Source of the DNA: AVCC01 sp039920865
GTDB taxonomy: Bacteria; Pseudomonadota; Gammaproteobacteria; Burkholderiales; Burkholderiaceae_D
Length of the DNA stretch: 37,832 nt
Reading direction: 5' to 3'
Assembly (NCBI GenBank): GCA_039920865.1
Contig: JBDSCZ010000271.1
Span: 1 to 37,832, forward strand
How positions within the stretch are numbered: position 1 is the stretch's first letter; each line of letters opens with the position of its first letter. This document shows, one piece after another, positions 8,411 through 17,030 of this stretch. The notes beneath the pieces were generated by a model. That model searched no databases, was not told where the DNA came from, and worked only from the letters and a program-made list of their open reading frames with translations. A program made the translations under genes and the position numbers.

Positions 8411-9502
8411 ATGAGTCTCCAATGCGGCATCGTAGGCCTGCCTAACGTCGGCAAATCCACACTCTTCAACGCGCTCACCAAAGCCGGCATCCCGGCCGAG
8501 AACTATCCGTTTTGCACCATCGAACCCAATGTCGGCGTAGTCGAAGTGCCCGATCCACGCCTGGTTGCGCTGTCGGCCATCGTCAAGCCGCAACGGGTGC
8601 AGAATGCAATTGTCGAGTTCGTCGACATCGCCGGTCTGGTAGCTGGCGCATCCAAGGGCGAAGGTCTGGGCAATCAGTTTCTGGCCCACATCCGCGAAAC
8701 CGACGCCATCGTCAACGTGGTGCGCTGCTTCGAAGACGACAACGTGATCCACGTTGCCGGCAAGATCAGCCCGCTGGACGACATTGAAGTGATCCAGACC
8801 GAACTGGCGCTGGCCGACATGGCTACCGTCGAAAAAGCGATCCATCGTGAACACAAGAAAGCCCGGTCCGGCGACAAGGATGCGGCCAAGCTGGTCGAGC
8901 TGCTGGAGCGCATCATGCCGCACCTGAACGAAGCCGAACCGGTGCGCGCCCTGGGCTTGAGTGCGGATGAAATGCTGCTGATCAAGCCGCTGTGCCTGAT
9001 CACCGCCAAACCGGCGATGTATGTAGCCAACGTGTCCGATACCGGCTTCACCAACAATCCGTTGTTGGACCAGCTGACTACCTATGCGGCATCACAAAAC
9101 GCACCTATCGTCGCGATTTGTGCGTCGATCGAAGCTGAAATTGCCGATCTCGAAGAAGAAGACAAAGCTGCTTTCCTGGGCGACATGGGGCTGGAAGAGC
9201 CTGGTCTTGATCGCCTGATCCGTGCTGCCTACAAGCTGCTCGGCCTGCAGACCTACTTCACCGCGGGCGTGAAGGAAGTGCGCGCCTGGACCATCCACGC
9301 GGGCGACACCGGACCGCAGGCAGCCGGCGTGATCCACACCGATTTCGAACGCGGCTACATCCGCGCCCAGACCATTGCCTATGAAGACTTCATTACCTAC
9401 AAAGGTGAAGCCGGCGCCAAGGAAGCGGGCAAGATGCGCGCCGAGGGCAAGGATTACGTAGTCAAGGATGGCGACGTATTGAATTTCTTGTTCAACGTCT
9501 GA
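8411..9502 (+). CDS. ychF: Ribosome-binding ATPase YchF
   Basis: The 363 residues equal the family's usual length when translation starts at MSLQCGIVGLPNVGKST; an in-frame extension to 8219 is unrelated. The P-loop is GLPNVGKST (residues 9-17), the switch II region is DIAGLVAGASKGEGLGNQFL, and the base-recognition motif is NVSD rather than the GTPase NKxD. That difference is typical of YchF, which prefers ATP. A C-terminal TGS-like domain carries HTDFERGYIRAQTI. YchF binds ribosomes and is implicated in stress responses. It converges on glk with a shared terminator. Confidence 0.96.
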   Translation: MSLQCGIVGLPNVGKSTLFNALTKAGIPAENYPFCTIEPNVGVVEVPDPRLVALSAIVKPQRVQNAIVEFVDIAGLVAGASKGEGLGNQFLAHIRETDAIVNVVRCFEDDNVIHVAGKISPLDDIEVIQTELALADMATVEKAIHREHKKARSGDKDAAKLVELLERIMPHLNEAEPVRALGLSADEMLLIKPLCLITAKPAMYVANVSDTGFTNNPLLDQLTTYAASQNAPIVAICASIEAEIADLEEEDKAAFLGDMGLEEPGLDRLIRAAYKLLGLQTYFTAGVKEVRAWTIHAGDTGPQAAGVIHTDFERGYIRAQTIAYEDFITYKGEAGAKEAGKMRAEGKDYVVKDGDVLNFLFNV

Positions 9503-9559
9503 AGCGAACCGCTTGCTTCAGACGATTTCCTGATGTTTCAAAAATTTCGGGAGGCACCG

Positions 9560-9590
9560 AAAAAAGCCAGGCATTTGCCGGGCTTTTTTT
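9560..9590. terminator. Bidirectional terminator between ychF and glk
   Basis: A stem pairs AAAAAAGCC and GGCA with TGCC and GGCTTTTTT, with one internal mismatch and a short loop. The A run on one side and T run on the other suit termination in both directions between two convergent genes. Confidence 0.85.
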
Positions 9591-9599
9591 GTTTCCGGC

Positions 9600-10661
9600 T
9601 TACCGGATCGGCTCCACTCTCGGAGCGCCGACATGGGCTGTTTTAAGCTGCGCGGCCAGAATCGCAGAGACACCCTGGAATGCCGGATATTCGGCAGTAA
9701 TGACGTAGGTCGGGATCTGCTCCATGTAGCGGGAGAATCGCCCCTTTTGCTCGAAGCGACGGCGAAATGGCGACGCTGCGAACAGATGCCCGAGGCGCGG
9801 CACGATGCCGCCACCGATATACATCCCGCCCAGCGCACCCAGCGTGATCGCGACATTGCCGGCCACCGTACCCAGCATCGCGCAGAAACACTCGACCGTT
9901 TCTGCGCAAATGGCACAGGAACCATCCAGCGCGCCGCGCGTCACTTCGGCTGCGGCTAGCGGTTCGGCATCGACCTTGCCGGCGCGACCGGCCAGCGCCC
10001 GGTAGATCAGCTCCAGCCCCGAACCGGAGAGAAAGCGTTCGACGGACACGTGCGAAAATTCACGCCAGGCAAAGCGCAGCAGATCGATCTCCCGCTCGTC
10101 GCAGGGAGAGAAGTTGACATGACCGCCTTCGCTGGCAAGCGCAATCCAGCGTTCTCCAGCCGGGATCATGCCGGATACGCCCAGCCCGGTGCCGGCACCG
10201 ATTAGCCCGATCACGCTATCCGGGCGCGGCGTGCCGCCACCGACCGCGACCCGCTGCTCAGGCGACAAATGCGGTAGCGCCATCGCCAGTGCGGTGAAGT
10301 CGTTCACCACCAGCAGCGTGTCGAGGCCCAGCGCGGTGCGCAGAGCTTCAATCGAGAAAGTCCATTGATGGTTGGTCATCTTCACGATATCGCCGACGAC
10401 CGGATTGGCGATCGCGATGGCTGCATGCTGCGCATAACGTGCACCTGCAGTTTGTGCTGCAGGGCTGGCCAGATAGGCCATCAAAGCATCCTGCAAAGTT
10501 GGATAATTTTTGCTAGGCAGTACGCACACCGCCTCAAAATGTCCGGGCGCAGTCTCCAGCGCGAAGCGCGCATTGGTGCCGCCGACATCCGCCAGCAAGC
10601 GCGGACCATCGCTGAATTTATCAAGATCGACGGAAATGGCAATACCCGTTGTCATGTTCAT
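9600..10661 (-). CDS. glk: Glucokinase
   Basis: This 353-residue protein belongs to the bacterial glucokinase family (Glk type, not ROK). It has the phosphate-binding motif DVGGTNAR (25-32), the sugar-binding TNHQW (about 96-100), the catalytic Asp in VVNDFTA (D121), and GAGTGLGVSG and SEGGHVNF further on. It phosphorylates glucose to glucose 6-phosphate in the cytoplasm, feeding the zwf-edd-eda route encoded farther right. Length is near the family's usual 320-350. Two closely spaced ATGs exist (10661 and 10655), neither with a strong ribosome binding site. One copy of the interspersed 80-bp element lies about 130 bp upstream. Confidence 0.93.
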   Translation of the reverse strand: MNMTTGIAISVDLDKFSDGPRLLADVGGTNARFALETAPGHFEAVCVLPSKNYPTLQDALMAYLASPAAQTAGARYAQHAAIAIANPVVGDIVKMTNHQWTFSIEALRTALGLDTLLVVNDFTALAMALPHLSPEQRVAVGGGTPRPDSVIGLIGAGTGLGVSGMIPAGERWIALASEGGHVNFSPCDEREIDLLRFAWREFSHVSVERFLSGSGLELIYRALAGRAGKVDAEPLAAAEVTRGALDGSCAICAETVECFCAMLGTVAGNVAITLGALGGMYIGGGIVPRLGHLFAASPFRRRFEQKGRFSRYMEQIPTYVITAEYPAFQGVSAILAAQLKTAHVGAPRVEPIR

Positions 10662-10790
10662 TTACCGTTAGCACCCTGACTTGCAGACCGTCATTTCGAC
10701 CTGCAGGTCAGTTTCGTCAAGCACTGCACATCCGATGCCGCAGGCGCTCGCGCCAGGCATCAGTCTAGCGCCTCATATTCCCATAAACAC

Positions 10791-10870
10791 GGGGGTATAT
10801 GCAAATACACCATCACTCCCGCTTTATTTATTCACGTATCTAAAAATACACTTTGCAGTATATTTTTCAG
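10791..10870 (+). repeat. 80-bp interspersed intergenic element, copy A (upstream of glk)
   Basis: Pattern GGGTAT-N19-CCCGC-N22-AATAC-N8-GTATA, with GGGTAT at 10793, CCCGC at 10818, AATAC at 10845 and GTATA at 10858. The last two boxes form an inverted repeat inside AT-rich flanks. The spacing is identical to copies at 29341 and, on the other strand, 35052-35121. The GGGTAT end faces the glk start. Confidence 0.7.
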
Positions 10871-11043
10871 CAAGAATTGCTGCCGGCAAGTTTTTGAGCA
10901 GCAGATGGCAAATCAAAGACATGTGCTCGTATGGCAACCGGCATTGGCATTCAGAGTCACAACAGGATATTGCCTGCGCCGTTTTTGACTTCCGGTTGGC
11001 TTGTGACACGTCGCAGGGATTCGCCATCGATATCCAAACCCCC

Positions 11044-11103
11044 TTATGTGAAAATGAGGACCAAAATAATTATAAGTACGATAGTTCCGAGGCCTATATA
11101 CAT
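11044..11103 (-). CDS. Possible 19-residue hydrophobic small protein
   Basis: On the minus strand AAAGGAG lies 6 nt before an ATG, and the frame reads MYIGLGTIVLIIILVLIFT and then stops. It has the look of a single-span membrane microprotein, resembling the N-terminal start of small DUF3309-like hydrophobic proteins, though much shorter. The strong ribosome binding site and fully hydrophobic content support it. The tiny size and lack of a known family argue for caution. It could also be a decayed gene cut short by the TAA. Confidence 0.45.
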   Translation of the reverse strand: MYIGLGTIVLIIILVLIFT

Positions 11104-11485
11104 GGTGATCTCCTTTCAGCTGCATTAAGTTCAGCGTTGTCGAAATTGATACAGAGCATTCCAACGCCGTTTAGGTCGAACGCACTTTTTAATACACATT
11201 AATACCGTAATAAGTATGCAACGTTTATTGGCGGTGTCAAGCGTCAAAGCCGGTTACGGCATCACAAACAGTGCGTCGCGCATGGCATTAAAGTGCGCCT
11301 GCTGCCATCTCGAGTCTGTGCGCTTGCGAACAGTAAAAAATTGAAGTCGCAGTGTATTGATCTGAAAAATGTGGCAGACATTATTGCAACGAGAAATCTT
11401 TTTCTGTCAGCCGCCTGCATGTGCGCAAACGCACTGAATCCTTCCACTTTCGCTGGTAAGCTTCAACATAAAAATGGAGGTAATG

Positions 11486-11587
11486 ATGATAACGTTTTTG
11501 CTTGAAAGTCCGCATAGCGGGTGCACAATGTTCGTGAATGCAACGCTGCGCCGGCATTCGATCGCGAGTGCGCGACGCCCATGTTAA
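11486..11587 (+). CDS. Possible 33-residue leader ORF overlapping the esterase start
   Basis: GGAGG at 11476-11480 is followed by two ATGs (11483 and 11486). The frame reads MITFLLESPHSGCTMF and ends at a TAA (11585-11587) that overlaps the start of the esterase gene at 11581 in another frame. The esterase ATG has no ribosome binding site of its own, so this small ORF could deliver ribosomes by coupling. No family was recognised. Equally, the strong site may simply serve a different esterase start. Confidence 0.35.
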   Translation: MITFLLESPHSGCTMFVNATLRRHSIASARRPC

Positions 11588-12834
11588 AGGGCCTGAGCCG
11601 CCTCTGGATGCGCAGCTTGGTGCGTGCCGGAAAAGCACAGCAGAGCCAAGCCACCAAATTGATCAAGAACCTGCTGGCCAAGCCAAAACCCAAGGTAAAA
11701 CCAAAAGCCAAGCCCAGACTGAGGCCAGTCAAGCGGCCGGCCGCGTCGCTAGTGAGCAGCGCACCAGCAAGCAAGACTAAGGCGCGCGCGCCGGCGGCCC
11801 AAACCAAGTTAAAAACAGATGCCGGATCGGCGCGCTTACCCGGCAATTGGCTGGCGTCCTATTATTCCCCGTTGGCCGATGGCGCAACGCTGGCGGCGCG
11901 GCGGATGAGTTACTACTTGTATCTTCCCGATCGATTTCCAGCACCTCCGGCGCAAGGCCAGCACGAGAAAGAAGCCTGGCCCTTGATCGTGATGCTGCAC
12001 GGCTGCGAACAAACGGCGACGCAATTCTCGCAAGGCACGCGGATGAATCAGCTCGCCGAGCAAAAAGGTTACGCAGTGCTATATCCGCAGCAATCCTTGC
12101 GCGCGCATCCGAACCGCTGCTGGCACTGGTATGACAAGGCGACGCAAGACGGCGGCGGCGACGTAACGATGATCGCGGGGATGATAGAAAAAGTGGCTGC
12201 AAAATACCCGATCGACAGGTCGCGCATTTATATTTGCGGGATGTCGGCCGGTGCCGCGATGGCCAATATTGTGGCGCTGAATCATCCGCATTTGATTGCC
12301 GCGGTCGGGCTGCATTCGGGGCCGATGTTTGGTGCCGGGCATAATCCGATCAGCGCCTACGGCGTGATGCAGCATGGCGCGCACAGCCGCGTCGGCACTG
12401 CCATCGCTGAAGTCTTGCACAAATCACCTGCGTTTCCTGCGATGCCGACCATTTTGATTCACGGACAGGGCGATAGAATAGTTCGCCCGATCAACCAGAC
12501 CCAGTTGGTACAACAATGCCTGTTGTTGAATCGCCTGGCAGCAGAGTCTGGTGCGCCGATCGTGGCCAAGCCTGCCGGGCGGGTTGGCAGCCGCAATCCG
12601 GGCCGGGCGTATGAAATCGGCGACTTTTACCTGCGCAAGAAATTGCTGTTGAGAGTGGCCCGGATTGCACACCTGGAGCATGCGTGGAGCGGTGGCGACG
12701 GCAGCCTTGCATTCAATTCCTCGGCCGGGCCGGATGCCAGCAAGATGATGCTGGATTTTTTTGCACGCCATCGCCGCATCAACACGCCACCACTTGCCCG
12801 CAAGGCGGGGCGGCTGGTCCGGCCAGACGCATGA
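11581..12834 (+). CDS. PHB depolymerase family esterase
   Basis: This protein has 417 residues when started at MLKGLSRLWMRSL. Residues 33-80 form a Lys/Pro/Ala-rich linker. The alpha/beta hydrolase domain follows, with an oxyanion-region LHGCEQT (139-145), the nucleophile in GMSAG (S222), an acid in HGQGD (D298) and the histidine in LEHAWSGGDG (H367). This is the esterase_phd family (LpqC-like), related to extracellular PHB depolymerases. There is no signal peptide, so a cytoplasmic role or lipid-ester hydrolysis is possible. A GTG at 11521 in the same frame is an alternative start. The stop overlaps the YihY gene by 4 nt. Confidence 0.87.
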   Translation: MLKGLSRLWMRSLVRAGKAQQSQATKLIKNLLAKPKPKVKPKAKPRLRPVKRPAASLVSSAPASKTKARAPAAQTKLKTDAGSARLPGNWLASYYSPLADGATLAARRMSYYLYLPDRFPAPPAQGQHEKEAWPLIVMLHGCEQTATQFSQGTRMNQLAEQKGYAVLYPQQSLRAHPNRCWHWYDKATQDGGGDVTMIAGMIEKVAAKYPIDRSRIYICGMSAGAAMANIVALNHPHLIAAVGLHSGPMFGAGHNPISAYGVMQHGAHSRVGTAIAEVLHKSPAFPAMPTILIHGQGDRIVRPINQTQLVQQCLLLNRLAAESGAPIVAKPAGRVGSRNPGRAYEIGDFYLRKKLLLRVARIAHLEHAWSGGDGSLAFNSSAGPDASKMMLDFFARHRRINTPPLARKAGRLVRPDA

Positions 12835-13742
12835 AAGCGCTCAAACTGCCAGCCTTCGCGCAACGGATGCGTTACCTGATCCATGGCGCCATTAACGAAT
12901 GGCTCAATCACCGCGCCGCCAGCAAGGGCGCTGCGCTGGCTTTTTATACCTTGTTCTCGATGGCCCCGATTCTGGTGCTGGTGATTGCGATTGCCGGTTT
13001 TTTTTACGGCACGCAAGCGGCCCAAAGCGAGATTCTGGATCAACTGCAACGATTGGTGGGGCCTCAGGGAGCCGAAGCGATCAAGCTGGTACTTGCCAGC
13101 GCCAGCAATCGCGAGCAAGGACTTCTGGCGACGCTGATCGCGACCGTTTTACTGTTGTTCGGTGCCACCAGCGTGTTCGCTGAATTGAAAGCCAGTCTGG
13201 ACGATATATGGCAAACGCCGAGCGCGTTTGAATCCGGCTGGTGGGATTTGTTGCACACCCGTCTGTTGTCGTTTGGCCTGATCCTGGTGTTGACATTTCT
13301 GATGATGGTTTCGCTGGTGGTCAGCGCGGTGCTGGCGGTGCTGGAACGCTACTGGGGCGGGATTTGGAAAGATGCGGGATTCTTTCTGGGATCGCTATCG
13401 GGATTGATCAGTTTTGGTGTAATTGCCGTCCTGTTCGCCGTTATTTACAAGATGCTGCCGCGCGTGAGTCTGACCTGGCATGATGTGGCGATCGGTGCCT
13501 TGGGAACCGCAAGCTTATTTGTACTGGGCAAATATGCGATCGGCTTGTACATCGGCAATAGCGGCGTGGCCAGCAGTTTTGGTGCCGCCGGGTCGATGAT
13601 TGCGCTCCTGCTGTGGGTATATTACTCTGCGCAAATTTTCTTCCTGGGAGCAGAATTCACGCGTCAATATGCGTTGCACATGGGTAGTTTGCGCCATACC
13701 GTAGCGCCTGCTGCATCCGGTGTCGCTGACACGCCGTCATAA
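12831..13742 (+). CDS. YihY/BrkB family inner-membrane protein
   Basis: This 303-residue integral membrane protein has about six predicted spans, including ILVLVIAIAGFFYG, LLATLIATVLLLFGA and MIALLLWVYYSAQIFFLGAEF. Family features include the early motif GAALAFYTLFSMAPIL, the segment ASLDDIWQ, and the C-terminal GAEFTRQYA. The ATG overlaps the esterase stop (ATGA), implying translational coupling. YihY proteins were once called ribonuclease BN by mistake; their real role is not established. Charge and length are normal for the family. Confidence 0.9.
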   Translation: MKALKLPAFAQRMRYLIHGAINEWLNHRAASKGAALAFYTLFSMAPILVLVIAIAGFFYGTQAAQSEILDQLQRLVGPQGAEAIKLVLASASNREQGLLATLIATVLLLFGATSVFAELKASLDDIWQTPSAFESGWWDLLHTRLLSFGLILVLTFLMMVSLVVSAVLAVLERYWGGIWKDAGFFLGSLSGLISFGVIAVLFAVIYKMLPRVSLTWHDVAIGALGTASLFVLGKYAIGLYIGNSGVASSFGAAGSMIALLLWVYYSAQIFFLGAEFTRQYALHMGSLRHTVAPAASGVADTPS

Positions 13743-13998
13743 ACCCATAGACCGCGGCAGGACCGGAGTTTATTCGCCCGGAACGTCGTACTTGCAACGT
13801 TTGGTGCAGTATTTCCCACAATGTGTGGCTGCCATCAACCCTTGTCAACCTTGCTGCATTGCGTCAAACTGGCGCCGGCGACATCGTATTGCAGACCGCA
13901 TTGCGGATTTATGCTCCACAGCATGCCCCGACGACCGATTGCGCCGTCGATGAAGAAGGCAGGCTGCAATCCCATTCCCTACACTGAGTAAATTTTTC

Positions 13999-15147
13999 AT
14001 GATGCACACTAAAATAATTCCCCTATTGGGTGCGATGGCGCTGGCTATCGCAGGCAATGCAGTCGCAGCAGAACAAACCGTCAGAATCGGCCACGTCGCA
14101 CCGACTTCAGGCGGCATCGCCCATATCGGCAAGGATACTGAAAATGGTGTCCGCATGGCCATCGAGCAAGCCAATGCCAAGGGCCTGGTCATCGGCGGCA
14201 ACAAAATCAAATTCGAATTGCTGGCAGAAGATGATGCTGGCGATCCAAGGCAAGCCACTACCGTGGCACAAAAACTGGTCGATGCGAAAGTCAGTGGCGT
14301 TATCGGCCATCTCAATTCCGGCACCACCATTCCTGCCTCGCGCATCTACAACATGGCCGGCATTCCGCAGATTTCACAGGCGGCGACCAATCCGAAATAC
14401 ACCCAGCAAGGTTTCAACACGGCGTTTCGCGTGGTTGCCAATGACAGCCAACTGGGTGGCGCGCTCGGCCGTTATGCGGTAGATACCCTGAAAGCCCGCA
14501 ACATCGCGGTGATCGATGATCGCACCGCCTACGGTCAGGGCATTGCCGCGGAATTCGTCAAGGCCGCCAACAAGCAATCCAAAAATGTCACGATCGTGTC
14601 ACGCCAGTTCACCACCGACAAGGCAACCGACTTCAACGCGATTCTGACTGCGATCAAGGGCAAGAAGCCTGACCTTATTTTCTTTGGCGGCCTCGATGTG
14701 GTTGCCGGCCCGATGCTGCGTCAAATGAAACAGTTGGGGATTAATGCCAAGTTCGTCGGCGGCGACGCCATCTGCACCAGTGAAATCGCCAAACTCGCTG
14801 GCGACGCGCTGATGGACGGCCAGCTCATCTGTGCCGAGGCCGGTGGTGTGGTTGATGCGAACAAGAAGGCACTGGAAGCCTTCAAGCTGGAATTCAAGAA
14901 GAAATTCAAGGTCGAGGTGCAGATTTATGCACCATATGCCTTTGACGCAACCAATGCCATGATTGCGGCGATGCAAAAGGCCAATTCTGTCGAGCCGGCG
15001 ACCTACCTGCCGCAGCTTGCCAAGATCAATTACAAAGGCGTCACCGGCCCAATCGCTTTCGATGCCAACGGCGACATCAAGGATGGCACGCTGACGCTCT
15101 ATACCTACAAGGGCGGCAAGCGCACGCTGTTGACTGTGACCAAATAA
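13999..15147 (+). CDS. Branched-chain amino-acid ABC transporter substrate-binding protein
   Basis: This 382-residue protein has a Sec signal peptide (cleavage near AVAAEQ) and the periplasmic binding fold type I of LivJ/LivK proteins. Visible landmarks are VRIGHVAPTSGG at the mature start, NGVRMAIEQAN, AEDDAGDP, YNMAGIPQISQAATNP, DDRTAYGQGIAAEF and FFGGLDVVAGPM. It captures branched-chain or related amino acids for a Liv-type importer. No permease or ATPase genes adjoin it: upstream is an unannotated 256-bp gap, downstream a terminator and an opposite gene. It is therefore an orphan binding protein serving a transporter elsewhere. The exact ligand cannot be told from sequence. Confidence 0.92.
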   Translation: MMHTKIIPLLGAMALAIAGNAVAAEQTVRIGHVAPTSGGIAHIGKDTENGVRMAIEQANAKGLVIGGNKIKFELLAEDDAGDPRQATTVAQKLVDAKVSGVIGHLNSGTTIPASRIYNMAGIPQISQAATNPKYTQQGFNTAFRVVANDSQLGGALGRYAVDTLKARNIAVIDDRTAYGQGIAAEFVKAANKQSKNVTIVSRQFTTDKATDFNAILTAIKGKKPDLIFFGGLDVVAGPMLRQMKQLGINAKFVGGDAICTSEIAKLAGDALMDGQLICAEAGGVVDANKKALEAFKLEFKKKFKVEVQIYAPYAFDATNAMIAAMQKANSVEPATYLPQLAKINYKGVTGPIAFDANGDIKDGTLTLYTYKGGKRTLLTVTK

Positions 15148-15180
15148 CAGCTAACTGCCCTGGCAACACCTTGCAACATT

Positions 15181-15211
15181 AAAAAAAGCGCCGGACTCCG
15201 GCGCTTTTTTT
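15181..15211. terminator. Bidirectional terminator
   Basis: A run of seven A is followed by a perfect inverted repeat (GCGCCGGA / TCCGGCGC) and a run of seven T, between convergent genes. It suits termination in both directions. Confidence 0.93.
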
Positions 15212-15275
15212 GCAGTGAATCAACTGATGCCTGCCAATTGCGGTAACGCGCGTTTGAAAAATTCAGCCGGCAGGA

Positions 15276-16580
15276 TTACGGGGCAGGCGCATTGACTGTG
15301 CTGGAGAACAGTCTCAGTTTGGTAACAAACAAAACGCGACCGTCCACTGTGCTGCCGTTGGTCGTACCTATATCAATTGACGAGTGCGCCAGGATGTTGC
15401 CCTTGAAGCTGACGCCATCTCCTATGCTCGACGAACTGCCCAGGCTCCAGAAGACATTCCCGGCCTTGGCGCCGTTGATCAAGACAATTTTACGGATATC
15501 GCCCACCGTGAGCGAGCTTCCTGCCTTGAACACCCAGACCGCATCCGGGTCGCCTTTGGCGTCGAGCGTCATGTTGCCGGCAATTAATCCGAGTGACGAG
15601 ACGGACGTATACAGGCCGGGTGGATAGATGCCCGGGCTGCCGCCGCTGACCATGAACGAAGAAAGATCGCTGCTGCCCACCGCGACTTGATTGAGGGTAC
15701 GGGTATTAGCCTCGCTGAGCGCAGCATTGAAATCAGTTTTGGCCTGGCTGACGACGGCAGTACCAAACTGAATGCCGCCAGTCGAAATGATGCCGGTCCC
15801 GCCCGGAGGTGGTGAGTCAGTGAATCCGGTCACGGCAGCGGCAGTGCCAGGATTGATGCCCAGTTGCCCATTGACCCTGGTCGGATTGGACGCAGTGCTG
15901 ACATTGTCGATTGAATTGCCGCCCAACACCAGGAAACTGGCTGCAGTTCCCAGGTTGATCAGCGCCTGACCGCTTTGCGCACCCGTCGTAAAGGCCCAGC
16001 CATAGCCGCTAACCAAGGCCGTACCCGCAGGGTTGGTTGCCGCCGTGGTGACAATGGCCGTGAATTGCCTGTTGCTGGCCAGAACCGCGCTAGGCGTAAA
16101 GGTTGCAATGGTATTGGCGGCATTCATGCTGACGCTACCCGCCACGCCAATGCCGCTAATCGTCTCCTTGACTGTAAATGCGGAGAAAACGGTTGCAGGA
16201 TTCATCGCTTGACTGAAGGTTGCGCTGACTGTTCTGGGTGACAGCACGTTGCCAGGTCCGACAATACTGACCGCAACATTGGTGGCGCCGTTGGTGGGAT
16301 TGGAAGAAATGACTGAAGGGCCGCTGGCGGCACCTGATGTCCCGCCGGTGCCGCCGGTTCCTGAGGGACCACCTGTACCACCTGTACCTGCGGTACCCGA
16401 TGGAACAGTGCCCGGCAAAATGGTGCCCGGTGCGCCGGGTGCAGAGTCCTGGTTGATGACCTGGATGCCACTGTCTTTACTGCCACTGCCGCCTCCACCT
16501 CCGCATCCAGTCAAAATAAAAGTGAGTAGCAATGCCATAAACCACAGCAGCGATTTGGGATACCGTGCGTAATTAATCAT
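15276..16580 (-). CDS. Ice-binding (DUF3494) lipoprotein with Ig-like domain
   Basis: This protein has 434 residues from the ATG at 16580, chosen because GGGAGAGG lies 7 nt upstream; a TTG start at 16601 would place that site inside the gene. It has a lipoprotein signal with lipobox LTGC (Cys26), a Gly/Thr/Ser/Pro-rich linker (about 50-90), an SbsA-type Ig-like domain (about 90-190, PTNGATNVAV and TFSQAMNPATV) and a C-terminal beta-solenoid of the DUF3494 ice-binding family. That domain shows LINLGTAASFLVLGG, GIYPPGLYTS and VFWSLGSSSSIGDG. Such proteins bind ice and inhibit recrystallisation or anchor cells to ice. The lipid anchor suggests cell-surface display. It is monocistronic here. Confidence 0.88.
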   Translation of the reverse strand: MINYARYPKSLLWFMALLLTFILTGCGGGGGSGSKDSGIQVINQDSAPGAPGTILPGTVPSGTAGTGGTGGPSGTGGTGGTSGAASGPSVISSNPTNGATNVAVSIVGPGNVLSPRTVSATFSQAMNPATVFSAFTVKETISGIGVAGSVSMNAANTIATFTPSAVLASNRQFTAIVTTAATNPAGTALVSGYGWAFTTGAQSGQALINLGTAASFLVLGGNSIDNVSTASNPTRVNGQLGINPGTAAAVTGFTDSPPPGGTGIISTGGIQFGTAVVSQAKTDFNAALSEANTRTLNQVAVGSSDLSSFMVSGGSPGIYPPGLYTSVSSLGLIAGNMTLDAKGDPDAVWVFKAGSSLTVGDIRKIVLINGAKAGNVFWSLGSSSSIGDGVSFKGNILAHSSIDIGTTNGSTVDGRVLFVTKLRLFSSTVNAPAP

Positions 16581-16892
16581 TTTCTTTCCTCTCCCTGTCA
16601 ATTTGGCCCAGCAATATGTCGATACTCTGTCCCCCGTATTCTGCTGTCACACGCTGCTCTGTGTTGGGGGTTGGATATCGATCGATCACTGACTATTGAT
16701 GAAGATGCGCCAAATTGGGTTGCTCCAATTCAATGCTGGATCAACTAATTCCCGAGGCATCTATCACTCACCCATTTAGCCGCTTATTGCCTAGGAGATT
16801 TTTGCTGTAACGCAAACAAAGCAATATTTACCCCACAAAATAATGTTTTTTTCTCAACTAAAAATCCGGCACGAATAATATTGGAACTGGAT

Positions 16893-16927
16893 CCCCTCAC
16901 CCCCACCCCTTTCCCAGAGGGAGAGGG
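16893..16927. repeat. CCCTCACCCCCACCC / GGGAGAGGG type repeat
   Basis: A C-rich segment is followed by TTTCCCAGAGGGAGAGGG, making a CCC...GGG hairpin. Near-identical strings occur between genes in many proteobacterial genomes. Its role is unknown. Confidence 0.5.
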
Positions 16928-16938
16928 CGAGAACGGGA

Positions 16939-16964
16939 CACGATGAAATCAAGACTTCATCGTG
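16939..16964. terminator. Perfect 9-bp hairpin, possible end-of-transcript structure for glycerate kinase
   Basis: CACGATGAA pairs exactly with TTCATCGTG around an 8-nt loop. No T run follows in either direction, so a classic Rho-independent terminator is unlikely. It may act as an mRNA 3' stabiliser or belong with the adjoining repeat. Confidence 0.35.
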
Positions 16965-17030
16965 CCGGGTCAATAGAAGCGAGCACTCCCAACCGCCAAC
17001 ATCAGATGGCGTGCGATAGGCTTGCGCCGC

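Larger units (their letters stand above)
10662..11482. other. 820-bp intergenic region with a repeat copy and a possible tiny gene
   Basis: Apart from the repeat element at 10791-10870 and a possible 19-codon gene at 11044-11103, nothing was recognised. A longer frame through 10681-11202 was rejected because it reads through the repeat and has no family features. The stretch from about 11200 to 11470 shows no clear gene. Confidence 0.5.
16581..17030. other. 450-bp intergenic region
   Basis: It lies between the ice-binding gene start and the glycerate kinase stop. It contains a C-rich/G-rich repeat-like segment (16893-16927) and a perfect hairpin (16939-16964). The left part, about 16600-16890, is AT-rich without a recognised gene and probably holds the ice-binding promoter. 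Confidence 0.5.

Noticed and set aside
10681..11202. 173-codon plus-strand frame upstream of the esterase
   Set aside because: It crosses the interspersed element, shows no family features or ribosome binding site, and overlaps the better-supported small minus-strand frame.
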